From an uncultured Porphyromonadaceae bacterium (lineage in GTDB: Bacteria > Bacteroidota > Bacteroidia > Bacteroidales > Barnesiellaceae), in the NCBI GenBank assembly GCA_900538555.1, contig UPYI01000002.1:1-64000 (forward strand): a stretch of 64,000 bases of DNA, read 5' to 3'. Shown piece by piece: positions 44,117 through 54,144 of the stretch (position 1 is its first letter; each line of letters begins with the position of its first letter). The position numbers were made by a program, and so were the translations under genes. A model generated the notes under the pieces. That model searched no databases, was not told the DNA's origin, and saw only the letters and a list, made by a program, of their open reading frames with translations.

Positions 44117-45139
44117 ATGAAGGAAGCTATTGATTGGTCAAGTCTGTCTTTCGGATATATGCCGACAGACTACAACGTACGCTGCACCTACAAGGACGGC
44201 AAATGGGGTGATCTTATCGTCACCGATTCCACAAGTATCGACATCCACATGGCGGCAACCTGCCTCCACTACGGACAAGAAGCATTCGAAGGTCTGAAAG
44301 CCTTCCGGGGAAAAGACGGCAAGATCAGAGTATTCCGTCTGGAAGAAAATGCAGCCCGTCTGCAAAGTTCTTGCCGAGGCATCATGATGCCGGAATTGCC
44401 GACCGAAATATTCCGCGAAGCCGTTATCAAAGTCATCAAAGCAAACGAACGTTTCGTACCGCCCTACGAAAGCGGAGCATCGCTCTACCTGCGCCCCTTG
44501 CTGATCGGTACGTCGGCACAAGTAGGTGTCAAACCCGCCCGGGAATATCTGTTCATGATTTTCGTCACACCGGTAGGCCCGTACTTCAAAGCCGGATTCA
44601 AACCGACCCCGATGGTTATCCTTCGCCAATACGACCGTGCCGCTCCGCTCGGAACAGGTCTCTATAAAGTAGGCGGAAACTATGCAGCCAGCCTCGTTGC
44701 CGGAGAAAAAGCCCACGACATGGGATACTCCGCCGTGCTTTACCTCGACGCAAAAGAAAAGAAATATATCGACGAATGCGGTCCGGCAAACTTTTTCGGA
44801 ATACGCGGCAACAGCTACATTACGCCGAAGTCGTCCTCTATCCTGCCTTCGATCACCAACAAGAGCCTGATGCAACTGGCAAAAGACTTGGGCATGACCG
44901 TCGAACAACGTCAAGTCCCGGAGGAAGAACTCGCTACATTCGATGAAGCCGGAGCTTGCGGTACGGCAGCCGTTATCAGCCCGATCGCCCGTATCGACGA
45001 TTTGGATGCCGACAAGAGCTATGTATTCTCCGAAAACGGAGAAGCCGGTCCGGTCTGCACGAAACTCTATCACAAACTGCGTGCTATCCAATATGGCGAC
45101 GAACCCGATACGCACAATTGGGTGACTATCGTAGAATAA
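44117..45139 (+). CDS. ilvE: Branched-chain amino acid aminotransferase
   Basis: A 340-residue PLP enzyme of the class IV fold that makes or degrades valine, leucine and isoleucine by transamination with glutamate/2-oxoglutarate. Motifs are HYGQEAFEGLKAFR (about 48-61), YLRPLLIGTSAQVGV (about 123-137), the PLP lysine in GLYKVGGNYAAS and the cofactor-binding EAGACGTAAVISPI (about 275-288). Length and sequence fit the larger BCAT type seen in Bacteroidota. It is single, followed by a terminator. Confidence 0.96.
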   Translation: MKEAIDWSSLSFGYMPTDYNVRCTYKDGKWGDLIVTDSTSIDIHMAATCLHYGQEAFEGLKAFRGKDGKIRVFRLEENAARLQSSCRGIMMPELPTEIFREAVIKVIKANERFVPPYESGASLYLRPLLIGTSAQVGVKPAREYLFMIFVTPVGPYFKAGFKPTPMVILRQYDRAAPLGTGLYKVGGNYAASLVAGEKAHDMGYSAVLYLDAKEKKYIDECGPANFFGIRGNSYITPKSSSILPSITNKSLMQLAKDLGMTVEQRQVPEEELATFDEAGACGTAAVISPIARIDDLDADKSYVFSENGEAGPVCTKLYHKLRAIQYGDEPDTHNWVTIVE

Positions 45140-45160
45140 TCCCGACCTAATAAAAACAAA

Positions 45161-45192
45161 AAGGGGGTGCACCGAAAGATGCACCCCCTTTT
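45161..45192 (+). terminator. Intrinsic terminator of ilvE (family-1-like hairpin without tail)
   Basis: Stem AAGGGGGTGC (45161-45170) with GCACCCCCTT (45181-45190), loop ending GAAAGAT, followed by TT and then CGATGCGTTA. The bases after the hairpin match only the first positions of the family-1 tail. Confidence 0.85.
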
Positions 45193-45246
45193 CGATGCGT
45201 TAATCCCACCTTCCGGAACGGATCTTCGCATCGGGGACAACGCACA

Positions 45247-45657
45247 TCACCATTTCGCGGTATGTTCCACCACATTGCCATCGCCCATCGTACAGGCTTG
45301 CAACGAACCGGCATGCGCCTGCACACACAAATAGCGCATCACTTCGTCCGATGTATTACGCAGATTGCGCACGCCAGCCGGAGATACACGCACGACACTG
45401 CCCGACGCTATCGGGAATAAATCGTCATCGACCTGAAAATCGCCGCTGCCGCTCAGCACGACATACAGTTCCTCATTCTGTTTATGGCTGTGAAAGAACG
45501 GCACCGCCTCACCGGGAGAGAGCGTTCCCACCGACACTTCCATTGCAGTGAGCGACAGTACGTCTTTCAAAAATGCCTTACCTACGAATTCGCTCAGGTT
45601 CCCTACGGTAGCAGCCGCATAATTCGCACCGCATACCTCTTTTTTAATTTCACTCAT
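45247..45657 (-). CDS. Cupin-domain protein
   Basis: A 136-residue single cupin barrel: motif 1 PFFHSHKQNEELYVVLSGSG (about 55-74, with metal ligands His58, His60 and Glu64/65) and motif 2 around IASGSVVRVSPAGVRNLRN. The start at 45657 is set by the promoter at 45695-45725, since the longer frame begins upstream of it. Small cupins of this kind bind sugars or act as isomerases; no substrate can be named. It is transcribed away from the hxlR gene. Confidence 0.85.
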   Translation of the reverse strand: MSEIKKEVCGANYAAATVGNLSEFVGKAFLKDVLSLTAMEVSVGTLSPGEAVPFFHSHKQNEELYVVLSGSGDFQVDDDLFPIASGSVVRVSPAGVRNLRNTSDEVMRYLCVQAHAGSLQACTMGDGNVVEHTAKW

Positions 45658-45694
45658 AAAATTCTTATTTACAGGTATTATTTCAATACTGGTG

Positions 45695-45725
45695 CAAAGA
45701 TATTCCACCGGCATCTTCCCCGCAA
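45695..45725 (-). promoter_or_regulatory. Promoter of the cupin gene
   Basis: Minus strand: TTG (complement of 45723-45725), 20-base spacer, TATCTTTG (complement of 45695-45702). An exact match to the consensus. Confidence 0.8.
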
Positions 45726-45829
45726 GAAGGCACTCCAATCACCGATAGTTACCGACAGGTTACCATTGCTGACCCTAAAACCGTTACAAAAACAATTTTA
45801 ACAAGTTTTAAAACCTCCGTTTCCGGCAC

Positions 45830-45860
45830 TTGCAAAAGCCGAAGATATTACTTACTTTTG
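45830..45860 (+). promoter_or_regulatory. Promoter of the hxlR-HD hydrolase pair
   Basis: TTG at 45830-45832, 20-base spacer, TACTTTTG at 45853-45860, about 27 bases before the ATG at 45888. It is divergent from the cupin promoter, 105 bases away, so the HxlR protein may control both. Confidence 0.8.
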
Positions 45861-45887
45861 TAGCCTAACCATAAAAACAGAGTGTTT

Positions 45888-46253
45888 ATGAACCGGAACC
45901 CGCTACGAAGTGCAGTATATCCCGGTTGCCCGATCCGCAATATCCTTGCCCGCATCTGCGACAAATGGTCTCTGCTATTGATATATACTTTGAAAGAGAG
46001 GGAATGTATGCGGTTCAACGCCTTGCAGCGCGAAATACCCGACATCTCGCAAAAGATGCTGACCGTCACCCTTCGGACACTCGAAGAGGACGGATTGATC
46101 GACCGGAAAATATATGCCGAAGTGCCGCCACGGGTGGAATATTCGCTGACCGCACGCGGCAGATCGTTACTGCCGGTAATCAACGAACTGATCGGCTGGG
46201 CAATAGACAATATGAATCCCATATTGACCGACCGGGAATTAAAACAGAAATAA
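45888..46253 (+). CDS. HxlR-family winged-helix regulator
   Basis: A 121-residue DNA-binding protein (ATG at 45888; a GTG two codons upstream is possible). It follows the HxlR pattern: YPGCPIRNILARICDKWSLLLIYTLKE with the single conserved Cys (about 12), recognition helix in ISQKMLTVTLRTLEEDGLIDR, and wing VPPRVEYSLTARGRSL. HxlR regulators often sense reactive electrophiles or redox state through that Cys. It precedes an HD hydrolase gene by 2 bases, so the two share a transcript. Confidence 0.92.
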   Translation: MNRNPLRSAVYPGCPIRNILARICDKWSLLLIYTLKERECMRFNALQREIPDISQKMLTVTLRTLEEDGLIDRKIYAEVPPRVEYSLTARGRSLLPVINELIGWAIDNMNPILTDRELKQK

Positions 46254-46255
46254 TC

Positions 46256-46804
46256 ATGGACGCAAAAAAACTATTCGAAAAATATTATCAGCCGGGCACC
46301 CCCATCCACGACTTGGTATGGCAACACTCTTCGTTAGTAGCCCGGAAAGCGATGCAGATCGCCGACGAATGTCCCGACCTGCATATCGACCGGGATTTCG
46401 TCTACGAAGCCGCCTTACTGCACGACATCGGCGTATTTCTCACCGATGCCCCGTCGATATGCTGCACCGGCAGCGAGCCTTATATCCGCCACGGCATTTT
46501 AGGTGCGGAACTGCTACGCAACGAAGGCTATCCGCTACATGCAAGGGTATGCGAACGGCATACCGGATCGGGGATCACCCGCGAAGAGATTATAGCACAA
46601 GGGCTACCGCTCCCGCCCCAAGACCTGCTGCCCGAAAGTCTCGAAGAAAAATTAGTCTGCTACGCCGACAAATTTTTCTCCAAATCGCACCCCGACCGGG
46701 AAAAGAAAATAGAGAAAATCAAAAAAGGATTGGCTGCTTACGGCGACGACTCGATCAAACGGTTCGAAGAGTTAGAACAGCTCTTTCTGCCTAAAAGATT
46801 TTAA
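46256..46804 (+). CDS. HD-domain (HDIG) phosphohydrolase
   Basis: A 182-residue cytosolic metal-dependent hydrolase from the ATG at 46256 (the longer open frame overlaps hxlR and is not used). HD motifs are WQHSSLVARKA (first His), ALLHDIGVF (His-Asp, about 59-67), YIRHGILGAELL and CERHTG, then CYADKFFSK. It belongs to the HDIG group of small phosphohydrolases; the nucleotide or other substrate is unknown. Co-transcription with HxlR suggests a stress-linked role. Confidence 0.85.
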   Translation: MDAKKLFEKYYQPGTPIHDLVWQHSSLVARKAMQIADECPDLHIDRDFVYEAALLHDIGVFLTDAPSICCTGSEPYIRHGILGAELLRNEGYPLHARVCERHTGSGITREEIIAQGLPLPPQDLLPESLEEKLVCYADKFFSKSHPDREKKIEKIKKGLAAYGDDSIKRFEELEQLFLPKRF

Positions 46805-46842
46805 AATAAGGGCTAACTGCTCAAAAGTAGACTAATTTTATG

Positions 46843-46850
46843 TACTTTTG
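46843..46850 (+). promoter_or_regulatory. -7 box of the lptD-like gene
   Basis: TACTTTTG. Transcription would begin near 46857, which rules out translation from the upstream in-frame start at 46848 and favours 46878. Confidence 0.6.
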
Positions 46851-46877
46851 TGCGATATGTACCTATTGGGTGGACGG

Positions 46878-49607
46878 ATGTCGAAAAATAACAAACTATA
46901 TATCATCCTTTTCGTAATCTTATATACTTTGTTTCGGGCGCAATTTGCGCTCGGCGATGCGGTCGCACCTACCCCCGATACACCCCGTAACCCGATCGAC
47001 ACCACCGGCTTAGCCCAACAGCCGCAAGACACTGCCTCCCTCCGGAACGACAAAGGGAAACGGGCATCCAAAAAGTCGGGTCTGAATGCCATCGTCGATT
47101 ACACAGCATCCGACTCGATCGTCTTTTCCAACGGCAACATGGCGAACATGTATGGCAAAGGTGTCGTCAAATACGAAGACATCGAGTTGAATGCGGAGAT
47201 TATCCGGATGAATATGGACAGCAGCACGGTATATGCCGTAGGGCGTGTCGATAGTCTGGGTGAAGTGATCGGAAATCCGGTATTCAAAGACAAAAGCGGC
47301 GAATACGAATCGAAAACGATGAACTACAACTTCAAAACGGAAAAAGGGTTCATCACCGAAATCGTCACCCAACAGGGCGAAGGATACCTCACCGGCGGGC
47401 AGACCAAGAAAATGGAGTCGGGAGAGTTCTACATGCGCGACGGAAAATATACCACGTGCGACAACCACGAACATCCGCACTTCTACCTGCAACTGACCAA
47501 AGCCAAAGTACGGCCGAAGAAAGACATCGTCACTGGTCCGGCATATATGGTACTGGCAGACGTGCCGCTACCGCTGGCAATTCCGTTCGGATTCTTCCCC
47601 TTCACCAGCAAATACTCGTCGGGTATCATCATGCCTACTTTCGGCGACGACTATACCCGCGGATTCTACCTGCGCAACGGAGGTTATTACTTCGCGATAA
47701 ACGACTACATCGACCTGGCACTGACCGGCGAAATCTACACCAAAGGTTCGTGGGGCGTAAACGCCCGCTCGGCATACATCAAACGGTACAAGTTCTCGGG
47801 TAACTTCGACATCGGCTACCTCGTCTCCGTCTACGGCGACAAAGGACTGCCCGATTACTCGAAGATGCAGAACTTCAAAGTGGCGTGGACACACACTCAG
47901 GACTCGAAAGCAAGTCCGAACATGTCGTTCTCCGCCAGTGTAAACTTCGCTACGAGCGGATACAACCGAAACGATATAAACAGCTACTACAACTACAACA
48001 GTTTTACGGAGAACACCAAAAGTTCGACGATCAACTTCACATACCGTTTCCCGAACTCACCGTTCAGCATCTCGGCAACGACCAACATCACCCAACGGAC
48101 ACAAGACTCCACACTCAACGTATCATTGCCGAACCTGACCATCACCATGTCGCAGATCTACCCGTTCCGGCGGAAAGTGGTGGTAGGCAAGGAACGCTGG
48201 TACGAAAAGATACAATTGTCGTATAGCGGACGATTGCAAAACTCCATCCAGACCAAACAGGACAAATTCTTCAAATCCAGTTTGGTGAAAGACTGGCGGA
48301 ACGCCATGTACCACAGTATTCCGATCTCCGCTTCATTCACGGCATTCAAATACCTGAACATGAGTGTCGGACTTACGTTCAACGACCGTATGTACACCAA
48401 CAAGATCACGCAGGCTTGGGATCCGCAGGCTTCTGCCGTTGTGCGCGATACCACCTACGGATTCTACAACGTCTACGACTTCTCCGGATCGATGAGTGCC
48501 AGCACCAAACTGTACGGATTCTACACGCCGCTGAAATTCTTGGGCGGCAAAGTAGAAAAGATCCGTCACATCTTTACCCCGACCATCAGTTTGTCCGCCG
48601 CCCCCGATTTCAGCAATCCGTTCTGGGGATTCTATAAACGTTACGAACGTCCCGACATAAACGGCGACATCGAGGAGGTCATCTACTCGCCGTTCTCGCA
48701 CGGGCTATACGGCACGGCACCGTCGGGCAAACAGGGTGTGGTCACATTCGGCATGTCGAACAATGTCGAAATGAAAGTGAAATCAGACCGCGACAGCACC
48801 GGTGTACGCAAAATATCGCTGATCGAAAACTTCTCGGCAAACATGGGCTACAACTTCGCCGCCGACTCCATGAATTGGAGTAACTTAAATACCTCGATCC
48901 TGATCAAACTGACCAAAGATTTCAACCTGAACCTGAGTATGACATGGGATACCTACACCTACCAGCTCAACTCCTACGGCAATCCGGTGCGGGTAAACAT
49001 TCCGCGGTGGAAAGCAGGCAAAGGTCTGGGGCGGTTGTCAAGTACAGGTACTTCATTCTCATATACGATCAACAACAATACATTCAAGAAAAAAGAGAAA
49101 AAACGAAACAAGCCCGAACCCGAAGCCGATGAAATGAATGTCGCACCGCCCTCCAACCCGTTGGACGACCGGTACGGCGAACAACGTAACCGGAAACGGG
49201 AAAGCGCCGACGACGAATACGACGATGACGGATATTTGAAATGGAAAGTACCGTGGAGCCTTTCGATAAACTACTCCATCAACTACGGGTACGGAACATT
49301 CAACAAAAAGAAAATGGAATACAACGGGAAGATCACACAGAATCTCAGCTTCTCCGGCAACATCAGTTTTGCAAAGAACTGGACTTTCACACTCTCGTCG
49401 AGTTTCAATTTCGACACGGGCAAAATCGCATACATGAACTGTTCGATCACCCGCGATATGCACTGTTGGACGATGAGCGCCAGCTTCATCCCGGTGGGAC
49501 CCTACAAATCGTACAACTTCCACATCAGTGTGAAGTCGTCGCTACTCTCCGACCTGAAACTGGACAAATCGGGCAACTCGTACCGCAACGCGCTCGACTG
49601 GTACTAA
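46878..49607 (+). CDS. lptD: LptD-like LPS assembly outer-membrane protein
   Basis: A 909-residue outer-membrane protein (signal peptide LYTLFRAQFALG). The N-terminal periplasmic OstA/beta-jellyroll domain spans about 55-225, with DSIVFSNGNMANMYGKGVV, NAEIIRMNMDSSTVYA, YESKTMNYNFKTEKGFI and YTTCDNHEHPHFYL. A large barrel follows (about 240-909), with long alternating aromatic strands such as SGNFDIGYLVSVYG, and ends NALDWY. This is the divergent Bacteroidota form of LptD. It places LPS in the outer leaflet. An Arg/Lys/Glu-rich loop (about 745-790) is an unusual hydrophilic insertion before the last strands. Confidence 0.9.
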   Translation: MSKNNKLYIILFVILYTLFRAQFALGDAVAPTPDTPRNPIDTTGLAQQPQDTASLRNDKGKRASKKSGLNAIVDYTASDSIVFSNGNMANMYGKGVVKYEDIELNAEIIRMNMDSSTVYAVGRVDSLGEVIGNPVFKDKSGEYESKTMNYNFKTEKGFITEIVTQQGEGYLTGGQTKKMESGEFYMRDGKYTTCDNHEHPHFYLQLTKAKVRPKKDIVTGPAYMVLADVPLPLAIPFGFFPFTSKYSSGIIMPTFGDDYTRGFYLRNGGYYFAINDYIDLALTGEIYTKGSWGVNARSAYIKRYKFSGNFDIGYLVSVYGDKGLPDYSKMQNFKVAWTHTQDSKASPNMSFSASVNFATSGYNRNDINSYYNYNSFTENTKSSTINFTYRFPNSPFSISATTNITQRTQDSTLNVSLPNLTITMSQIYPFRRKVVVGKERWYEKIQLSYSGRLQNSIQTKQDKFFKSSLVKDWRNAMYHSIPISASFTAFKYLNMSVGLTFNDRMYTNKITQAWDPQASAVVRDTTYGFYNVYDFSGSMSASTKLYGFYTPLKFLGGKVEKIRHIFTPTISLSAAPDFSNPFWGFYKRYERPDINGDIEEVIYSPFSHGLYGTAPSGKQGVVTFGMSNNVEMKVKSDRDSTGVRKISLIENFSANMGYNFAADSMNWSNLNTSILIKLTKDFNLNLSMTWDTYTYQLNSYGNPVRVNIPRWKAGKGLGRLSSTGTSFSYTINNNTFKKKEKKRNKPEPEADEMNVAPPSNPLDDRYGEQRNRKRESADDEYDDDGYLKWKVPWSLSINYSINYGYGTFNKKKMEYNGKITQNLSFSGNISFAKNWTFTLSSSFNFDTGKIAYMNCSITRDMHCWTMSASFIPVGPYKSYNFHISVKSSLLSDLKLDKSGNSYRNALDWY

Positions 49608-49689
49608 CCGCTCCGATTTTTACAACCGGATTGCATCGGAATATCCGTACATTTACGCGGTCGAACAGACACAGCAAATCTAATGATAT

Positions 49690-50118
49690 ATGGAAAACGA
49701 ACTGTTGCTGGAAAAACTATCGCATCGGCAGATCAAACCTACCGCCGTACGGTTATTGGTGCTGAACGCCATGATCGGAATGGAACGGGCATTCTCCCTT
49801 TCCGATCTCGAAACGGAATTGGACACGGTCGATAAATCCACGATTTTCCGTACAATCAATCTCTTTCTGTCGCATCATCTGATCCACGCCATCGACGACG
49901 GATCGGGATCGCTGAAATACGCCGTTTGCAGCGACCGGTGCATGTGTTCGATCAACGACCTGCACCCGCATTTCTATTGCGAAATATGCCACCGCACATT
50001 CTGTCTGGAAAAGATGCACATACCGGTCGTGACCCTTCCCGAAAACTTTTCGCTACACAGCATCAACTACGTACTGAAAGGAGTATGCGGAGCCTGCCAA
50101 AACAAAATAAACAACTAA
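49690..50118 (+). CDS. Fur-family metal-responsive repressor
   Basis: A 142-residue winged-helix protein: DNA-binding part with KPTAVRLLVLNAMIG, ALS-like AFSLSDLETELDTVDKSTIFRTINLFLSHHLI, and the dimer/metal part with HPHFYCEICHRTFC (about 96-109) and a C-terminal CGACQ (about 134-138), which form the structural zinc site. It could respond to zinc, iron or peroxide; the sequence alone does not decide. It starts 80 bases after lptD and ends 123 bases before dnaE. A role at the rubrerythrin inverted repeat is possible but not shown. Confidence 0.92.
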   Translation: MENELLLEKLSHRQIKPTAVRLLVLNAMIGMERAFSLSDLETELDTVDKSTIFRTINLFLSHHLIHAIDDGSGSLKYAVCSDRCMCSINDLHPHFYCEICHRTFCLEKMHIPVVTLPENFSLHSINYVLKGVCGACQNKINN

Positions 50119-50241
50119 TACAAAACCACTTACAGACGCGTTCCGTTCAAAATTCCTTTTAACTTCTAAAAAATATACTTTCCCTTTTTTCTCTGCGAAT
50201 TGCTTTGTAACTTTATCGCCGGAAACCAAAATCACATCCGT

Positions 50242-53200
50242 ATGCATCCATTTATTCACTTACACGTTCACACCCAATATTCTATCCTCGACGGGCAGGC
50301 ATCCATTCCGGCTTTGGTAGAAAAAGCCATGCACAACGGCATGAAAGGCATGGCGATCACCGACCACGGAAATATGTTCGGCATCAAGGAATATTTCAAT
50401 CTGGTCAATAAGAAAAACGGCGGAGTGAAAGGTGAAATAAAGGATCTGAAAAAGAGACTGTCGAAAATAGAATCGGGCGAAGAGGCGGTGGAAAACCGGG
50501 AAGAGGAAATCGCCCGGTGCAAACAAGCCATAACCGATGCCGAAGCCAAACTGTTCAAACCCATATTCGGCTGCGAAATGTATGTAGCCCGTAACGGAAT
50601 GAACAGCAAACGCGCCGGTATAAAAGAAGACCAGAGCGGATACCACCTCGTTGTATTGGCAAAAAACCTGAAAGGCTACCACAACCTGATCAAATTGGTT
50701 TCCAAAGCATGGACGGAGGGCTATTATTACCGTCCGCGTACCGACAAAGCCGAGTTGGAAAAATACCACGAAGGATTGATCGTTTGCTCGGCTTGCCTCG
50801 GCGGCGAGATCCCTCAAAAAATTATGAAAGGCGATCTGGCAGGAGCGGAAGAGGCTGTACTGTGGTTCAAAAACATCTTCGGCGACGACTACTATTTAGA
50901 GCTGCAACGGCATAAACCTACCGTCGAGCGTGCCAATCCGGAAACATATCCGCTCCAACAATCGACCAACGAGGTTCTGATCGAACTGGCACATAAGCAC
51001 AATATCAAATTAGTCTGCACCAACGACGTGCATTTCGTGGACGAAGAACATGCCGAAGCACACGACCGCCTCATCTGCCTGAGTACAGGCAAGGATCTGG
51101 ACGACCCGAAGCGGATGCTCTATACGAAACAGGAGTGGATGAAAACGCAGGAGGAGATGAACGAAATATTCAATGACATCCCCGAAGCGCTCGAAAATAC
51201 ACTGGAAATTCTCGACAAGGTGGAGATGTACAGCATCGACCATGCACCCATCATGCCGACATTCGCCATTCCCGAAGAGTTCGGTACCGAAGCGCAATAC
51301 CGTGAACGGCTCACCGAACAAGACCTGTTCGACGAATTTACCCGCGACGAAAACGGGAATGTGGTGCTCAGCGAGAAAGACGCACACGACAAAATAGAGA
51401 AGCTCGGCGGATACGACAAACTGTATCGTATCAAACTCGAAGCCGACTATCTGAAAGAACTTGCCCTCAAAGGTGCCGCAGAAAAATACGGCAACCCGTT
51501 GTCGGACGAAATACAGGAACGGATCAAGTTCGAACTGCACATTATGAAGACCATGGGTTTCCCCGGCTACTTCCTCATCGTGCAGGACTTTATCGCCGCC
51601 GCCCGCAACATGGGTGTATCGGTAGGTCCGGGGCGTGGATCGGCAGCCGGATCGGCTGTCGCATACTGCTTGGGAATCACTAAAATCGACCCGATCAAAT
51701 ACGACCTGCTGTTCGAACGGTTCCTCAACCCCGACCGTATCTCTCTTCCCGATATAGATATCGACTTCGACGATGACGGTCGTGGCGAAGTACTGAACTG
51801 GGTAACCGAAAAATACGGGCACGAAAAAGTGGCGCACATCATTACATACGGTACGATGGCGACCAAACTGGCGATCAAAGACGTAGCCCGTGTGGAACAG
51901 TTGCCTCTGTCCGAGTCGGACCGGCTGACGAAACTGATTCCCGACCGCCTGCCCGAAGTAAACGGGAAAGCACCGAAAATCAATCTGAAAAACTGTATCG
52001 CCGCCATCCCCGACCTAAAAGCCGCTTGCGAATCGGAAGACCCGAAGGTGGCGGAAACCATGCGGTTCGCCCAAATGCTCGAAGGCAACGTACGCAACAC
52101 CGGTGTGCATGCCTGCGGTGTAATCATCGGACGTGACGACATCACCGACTGGGTGCCCGTAAGTACTGCGGAAGACAAAGTGACCGGCGAAAAAATGCTC
52201 GTGACCCAATACGAAGGCAGCGTGATCGAAGATACCGGTATGATCAAAATGGACTTTCTCGGACTGAAAACCCTTTCGATCATCAAAGAAGCGGTAGAGA
52301 ACATCCGGCAAACCCGCCACTTCGTGCTGGATGTAGATAATATCCCTATCGACGACCCCAAGACCTACGAGTTGTACAGTGCCGGAAAAACGACCGGAAC
52401 ATTCCAGTTCGAGTCTGCCGGCATGCAGAAATACCTGAAAGAACTGCAACCTTCGACGTTCGAAGACCTCATCGCCATGAACGCCTTGTATCGTCCGGGA
52501 CCTATGGATTATATCCCGCAGTTCATCGCCCGTAAACACGGACGCGAACCGATCGAGTACGACATACCCATCATGGAAAAGTATCTGAAAGATACCTACG
52601 GAATCACCGTCTATCAAGAACAGGTGATGTTGCTGTCGCGCCTGCTTGCCGACTTTACGCGCGGTCAGTCCGACGGACTTCGTAAAGCGATGGGTAAGAA
52701 ACTGAAAGACAAACTGGATGCACTGAAACCGCTATTCATCAAAGGCGGGGAAAAGAACGGACACGACCCGAAAACCCTCGAAAAGATATGGGCTGACTGG
52801 GAAAAATTCGCCTCGTATGCATTCAACAAAAGCCACGCCACCTGCTACTCGTGGGTAGCGTTCCAGACAGCCTACCTGAAAGCGAACTACCCGTCGGAAT
52901 ATATGGCTGCCGTACTGAGCCGAAACTTGAACAACATCGCCGATATCACTAAATTCATGGACGAGTGCAAAGCGATGAAAATACAGGTGCTCGGTCCGGA
53001 TGTCAATGAAAGTCAGCACAAATTCTCCGTAAACCACAAAGGCGATATCCGATTCGGATTAGGAGCTATAAAGGGTGTAGGAGAAGCCGCCGTGCAAAGC
53101 ATCCTGCAAGAACGCGAAGCTAACGGTCCGTACAAGTCGATCTACGACTTTGTGGAACGCATCAACTTGTCGGCTTGCAACAAAAAGAACATCGAATCGC

Positions 53201-54060
53201 TGGCTATGGCTGGTGCATTCGACTCGATGCCCGATGTGCGTCGGGAATTTTTCGCCCCCGGAAACAAAGGCGAAGAATCGTTCCTCGACATATTGGTACG
53301 CTACGGACAAAAACTCCAAAGCGACAAAAACGAGCAACGGCTCTCCCTGTTCGGCGATATAGCTCCGATCGAGACCACGAAGCCGGCATACCCCAGTGCG
53401 CAACCATGGACACTGCTCGAACGGCTCGACCGCGAACGCCAGTTGGTCGGAATGTACTTGTCCGCACACCCGCTCGACCCGTACAAACTGGAACTGGAAT
53501 ATGGTTGCAACACCCGAATGACCGATTTGAAGAACAGAGAAAACCTGATCGGCAAGGAACTGACCTTCGGAGGAATCGTCACCGATTTCCGTGAGCTGAT
53601 CGGGAAAGGCGGCAAGCCGTTCGGATTCCTGAAAATCGAGGACTACTCGGGTAGTGAAGAACTCCCGCTGTTCGGCAAAGATTATGTAAACTTCCGTAAC
53701 TTCGGCACAAAGGGTTCGTTTATTTACGTCAAGGCAACCTGCCAGACCTCTGCTTACAACGAAAGCCGTATCGAAATCAAAATCAACAGCATCGAATTCC
53801 TCGAAGACCTGAAAGGCAAATTGCTACGGTCTATCACCATACGTATGCCGTTGGACAAAGTAAAAAAAGGCTACATGTCGTTGCTCTCCGATGCCATGCC
53901 GGAAGCACACCAGCATCGAGCTGAGGTCTATTTCCATATCTACGACAACGAACTGAACAAATCGGTGAAACTGCATTCGAAACGCCGTCCGCAGATCACA
54001 ACCGAGTTGATCGACCTGCTCCGGGAAGACGAGGACATTTCTTTCAAAATTAACAATTGA
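50242..54060 (+). CDS. dnaE: DNA polymerase III alpha subunit
   Basis: A 1272-residue replicative polymerase. The start at 50242 (MHPFIHLHVHTQYSILDG) is the family start and follows a -7-like TAACTTTA at 50208-50215. The N-terminal PHP domain (1-about 290) is followed by the polymerase palm with the catalytic aspartates in PDIDIDFDDDGRG, the fingers/thumb (GVHACGVIIGRDD, DFLGLKTL, ALYRPGPMDYIPQF, YQEQVMLLSRLLADFTRG), an HhH region (AFDSMPDVRREFF) and a C-terminal OB fold (about 1090-1190). There is no exonuclease domain, as in DnaE proper. A charged insertion of about 40 residues (60-110) with Lys/Glu repeats interrupts the PHP domain, as in Bacteroidota homologues. Confidence 0.97.
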   Translation: MHPFIHLHVHTQYSILDGQASIPALVEKAMHNGMKGMAITDHGNMFGIKEYFNLVNKKNGGVKGEIKDLKKRLSKIESGEEAVENREEEIARCKQAITDAEAKLFKPIFGCEMYVARNGMNSKRAGIKEDQSGYHLVVLAKNLKGYHNLIKLVSKAWTEGYYYRPRTDKAELEKYHEGLIVCSACLGGEIPQKIMKGDLAGAEEAVLWFKNIFGDDYYLELQRHKPTVERANPETYPLQQSTNEVLIELAHKHNIKLVCTNDVHFVDEEHAEAHDRLICLSTGKDLDDPKRMLYTKQEWMKTQEEMNEIFNDIPEALENTLEILDKVEMYSIDHAPIMPTFAIPEEFGTEAQYRERLTEQDLFDEFTRDENGNVVLSEKDAHDKIEKLGGYDKLYRIKLEADYLKELALKGAAEKYGNPLSDEIQERIKFELHIMKTMGFPGYFLIVQDFIAAARNMGVSVGPGRGSAAGSAVAYCLGITKIDPIKYDLLFERFLNPDRISLPDIDIDFDDDGRGEVLNWVTEKYGHEKVAHIITYGTMATKLAIKDVARVEQLPLSESDRLTKLIPDRLPEVNGKAPKINLKNCIAAIPDLKAACESEDPKVAETMRFAQMLEGNVRNTGVHACGVIIGRDDITDWVPVSTAEDKVTGEKMLVTQYEGSVIEDTGMIKMDFLGLKTLSIIKEAVENIRQTRHFVLDVDNIPIDDPKTYELYSAGKTTGTFQFESAGMQKYLKELQPSTFEDLIAMNALYRPGPMDYIPQFIARKHGREPIEYDIPIMEKYLKDTYGITVYQEQVMLLSRLLADFTRGQSDGLRKAMGKKLKDKLDALKPLFIKGGEKNGHDPKTLEKIWADWEKFASYAFNKSHATCYSWVAFQTAYLKANYPSEYMAAVLSRNLNNIADITKFMDECKAMKIQVLGPDVNESQHKFSVNHKGDIRFGLGAIKGVGEAAVQSILQEREANGPYKSIYDFVERINLSACNKKNIESLAMAGAFDSMPDVRREFFAPGNKGEESFLDILVRYGQKLQSDKNEQRLSLFGDIAPIETTKPAYPSAQPWTLLERLDRERQLVGMYLSAHPLDPYKLELEYGCNTRMTDLKNRENLIGKELTFGGIVTDFRELIGKGGKPFGFLKIEDYSGSEELPLFGKDYVNFRNFGTKGSFIYVKATCQTSAYNESRIEIKINSIEFLEDLKGKLLRSITIRMPLDKVKKGYMSLLSDAMPEAHQHRAEVYFHIYDNELNKSVKLHSKRRPQITTELIDLLREDEDISFKINN

Positions 54061-54064
54061 CCTC

Positions 54065-54095
54065 TTGACAGGCAACAACAGTTTCCGTAAATTTG
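54065..54095 (+). promoter_or_regulatory. Promoter of trxA
   Basis: TTG at 54065-54067, 20-base spacer, TAAATTTG at 54088-54095, starting 5 bases after the dnaE stop. Confidence 0.8.
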
Positions 54096-54144
54096 TCCAA
54101 GCAAAAACAACAACGATTATTACAAATCTATAAAAACACATATT

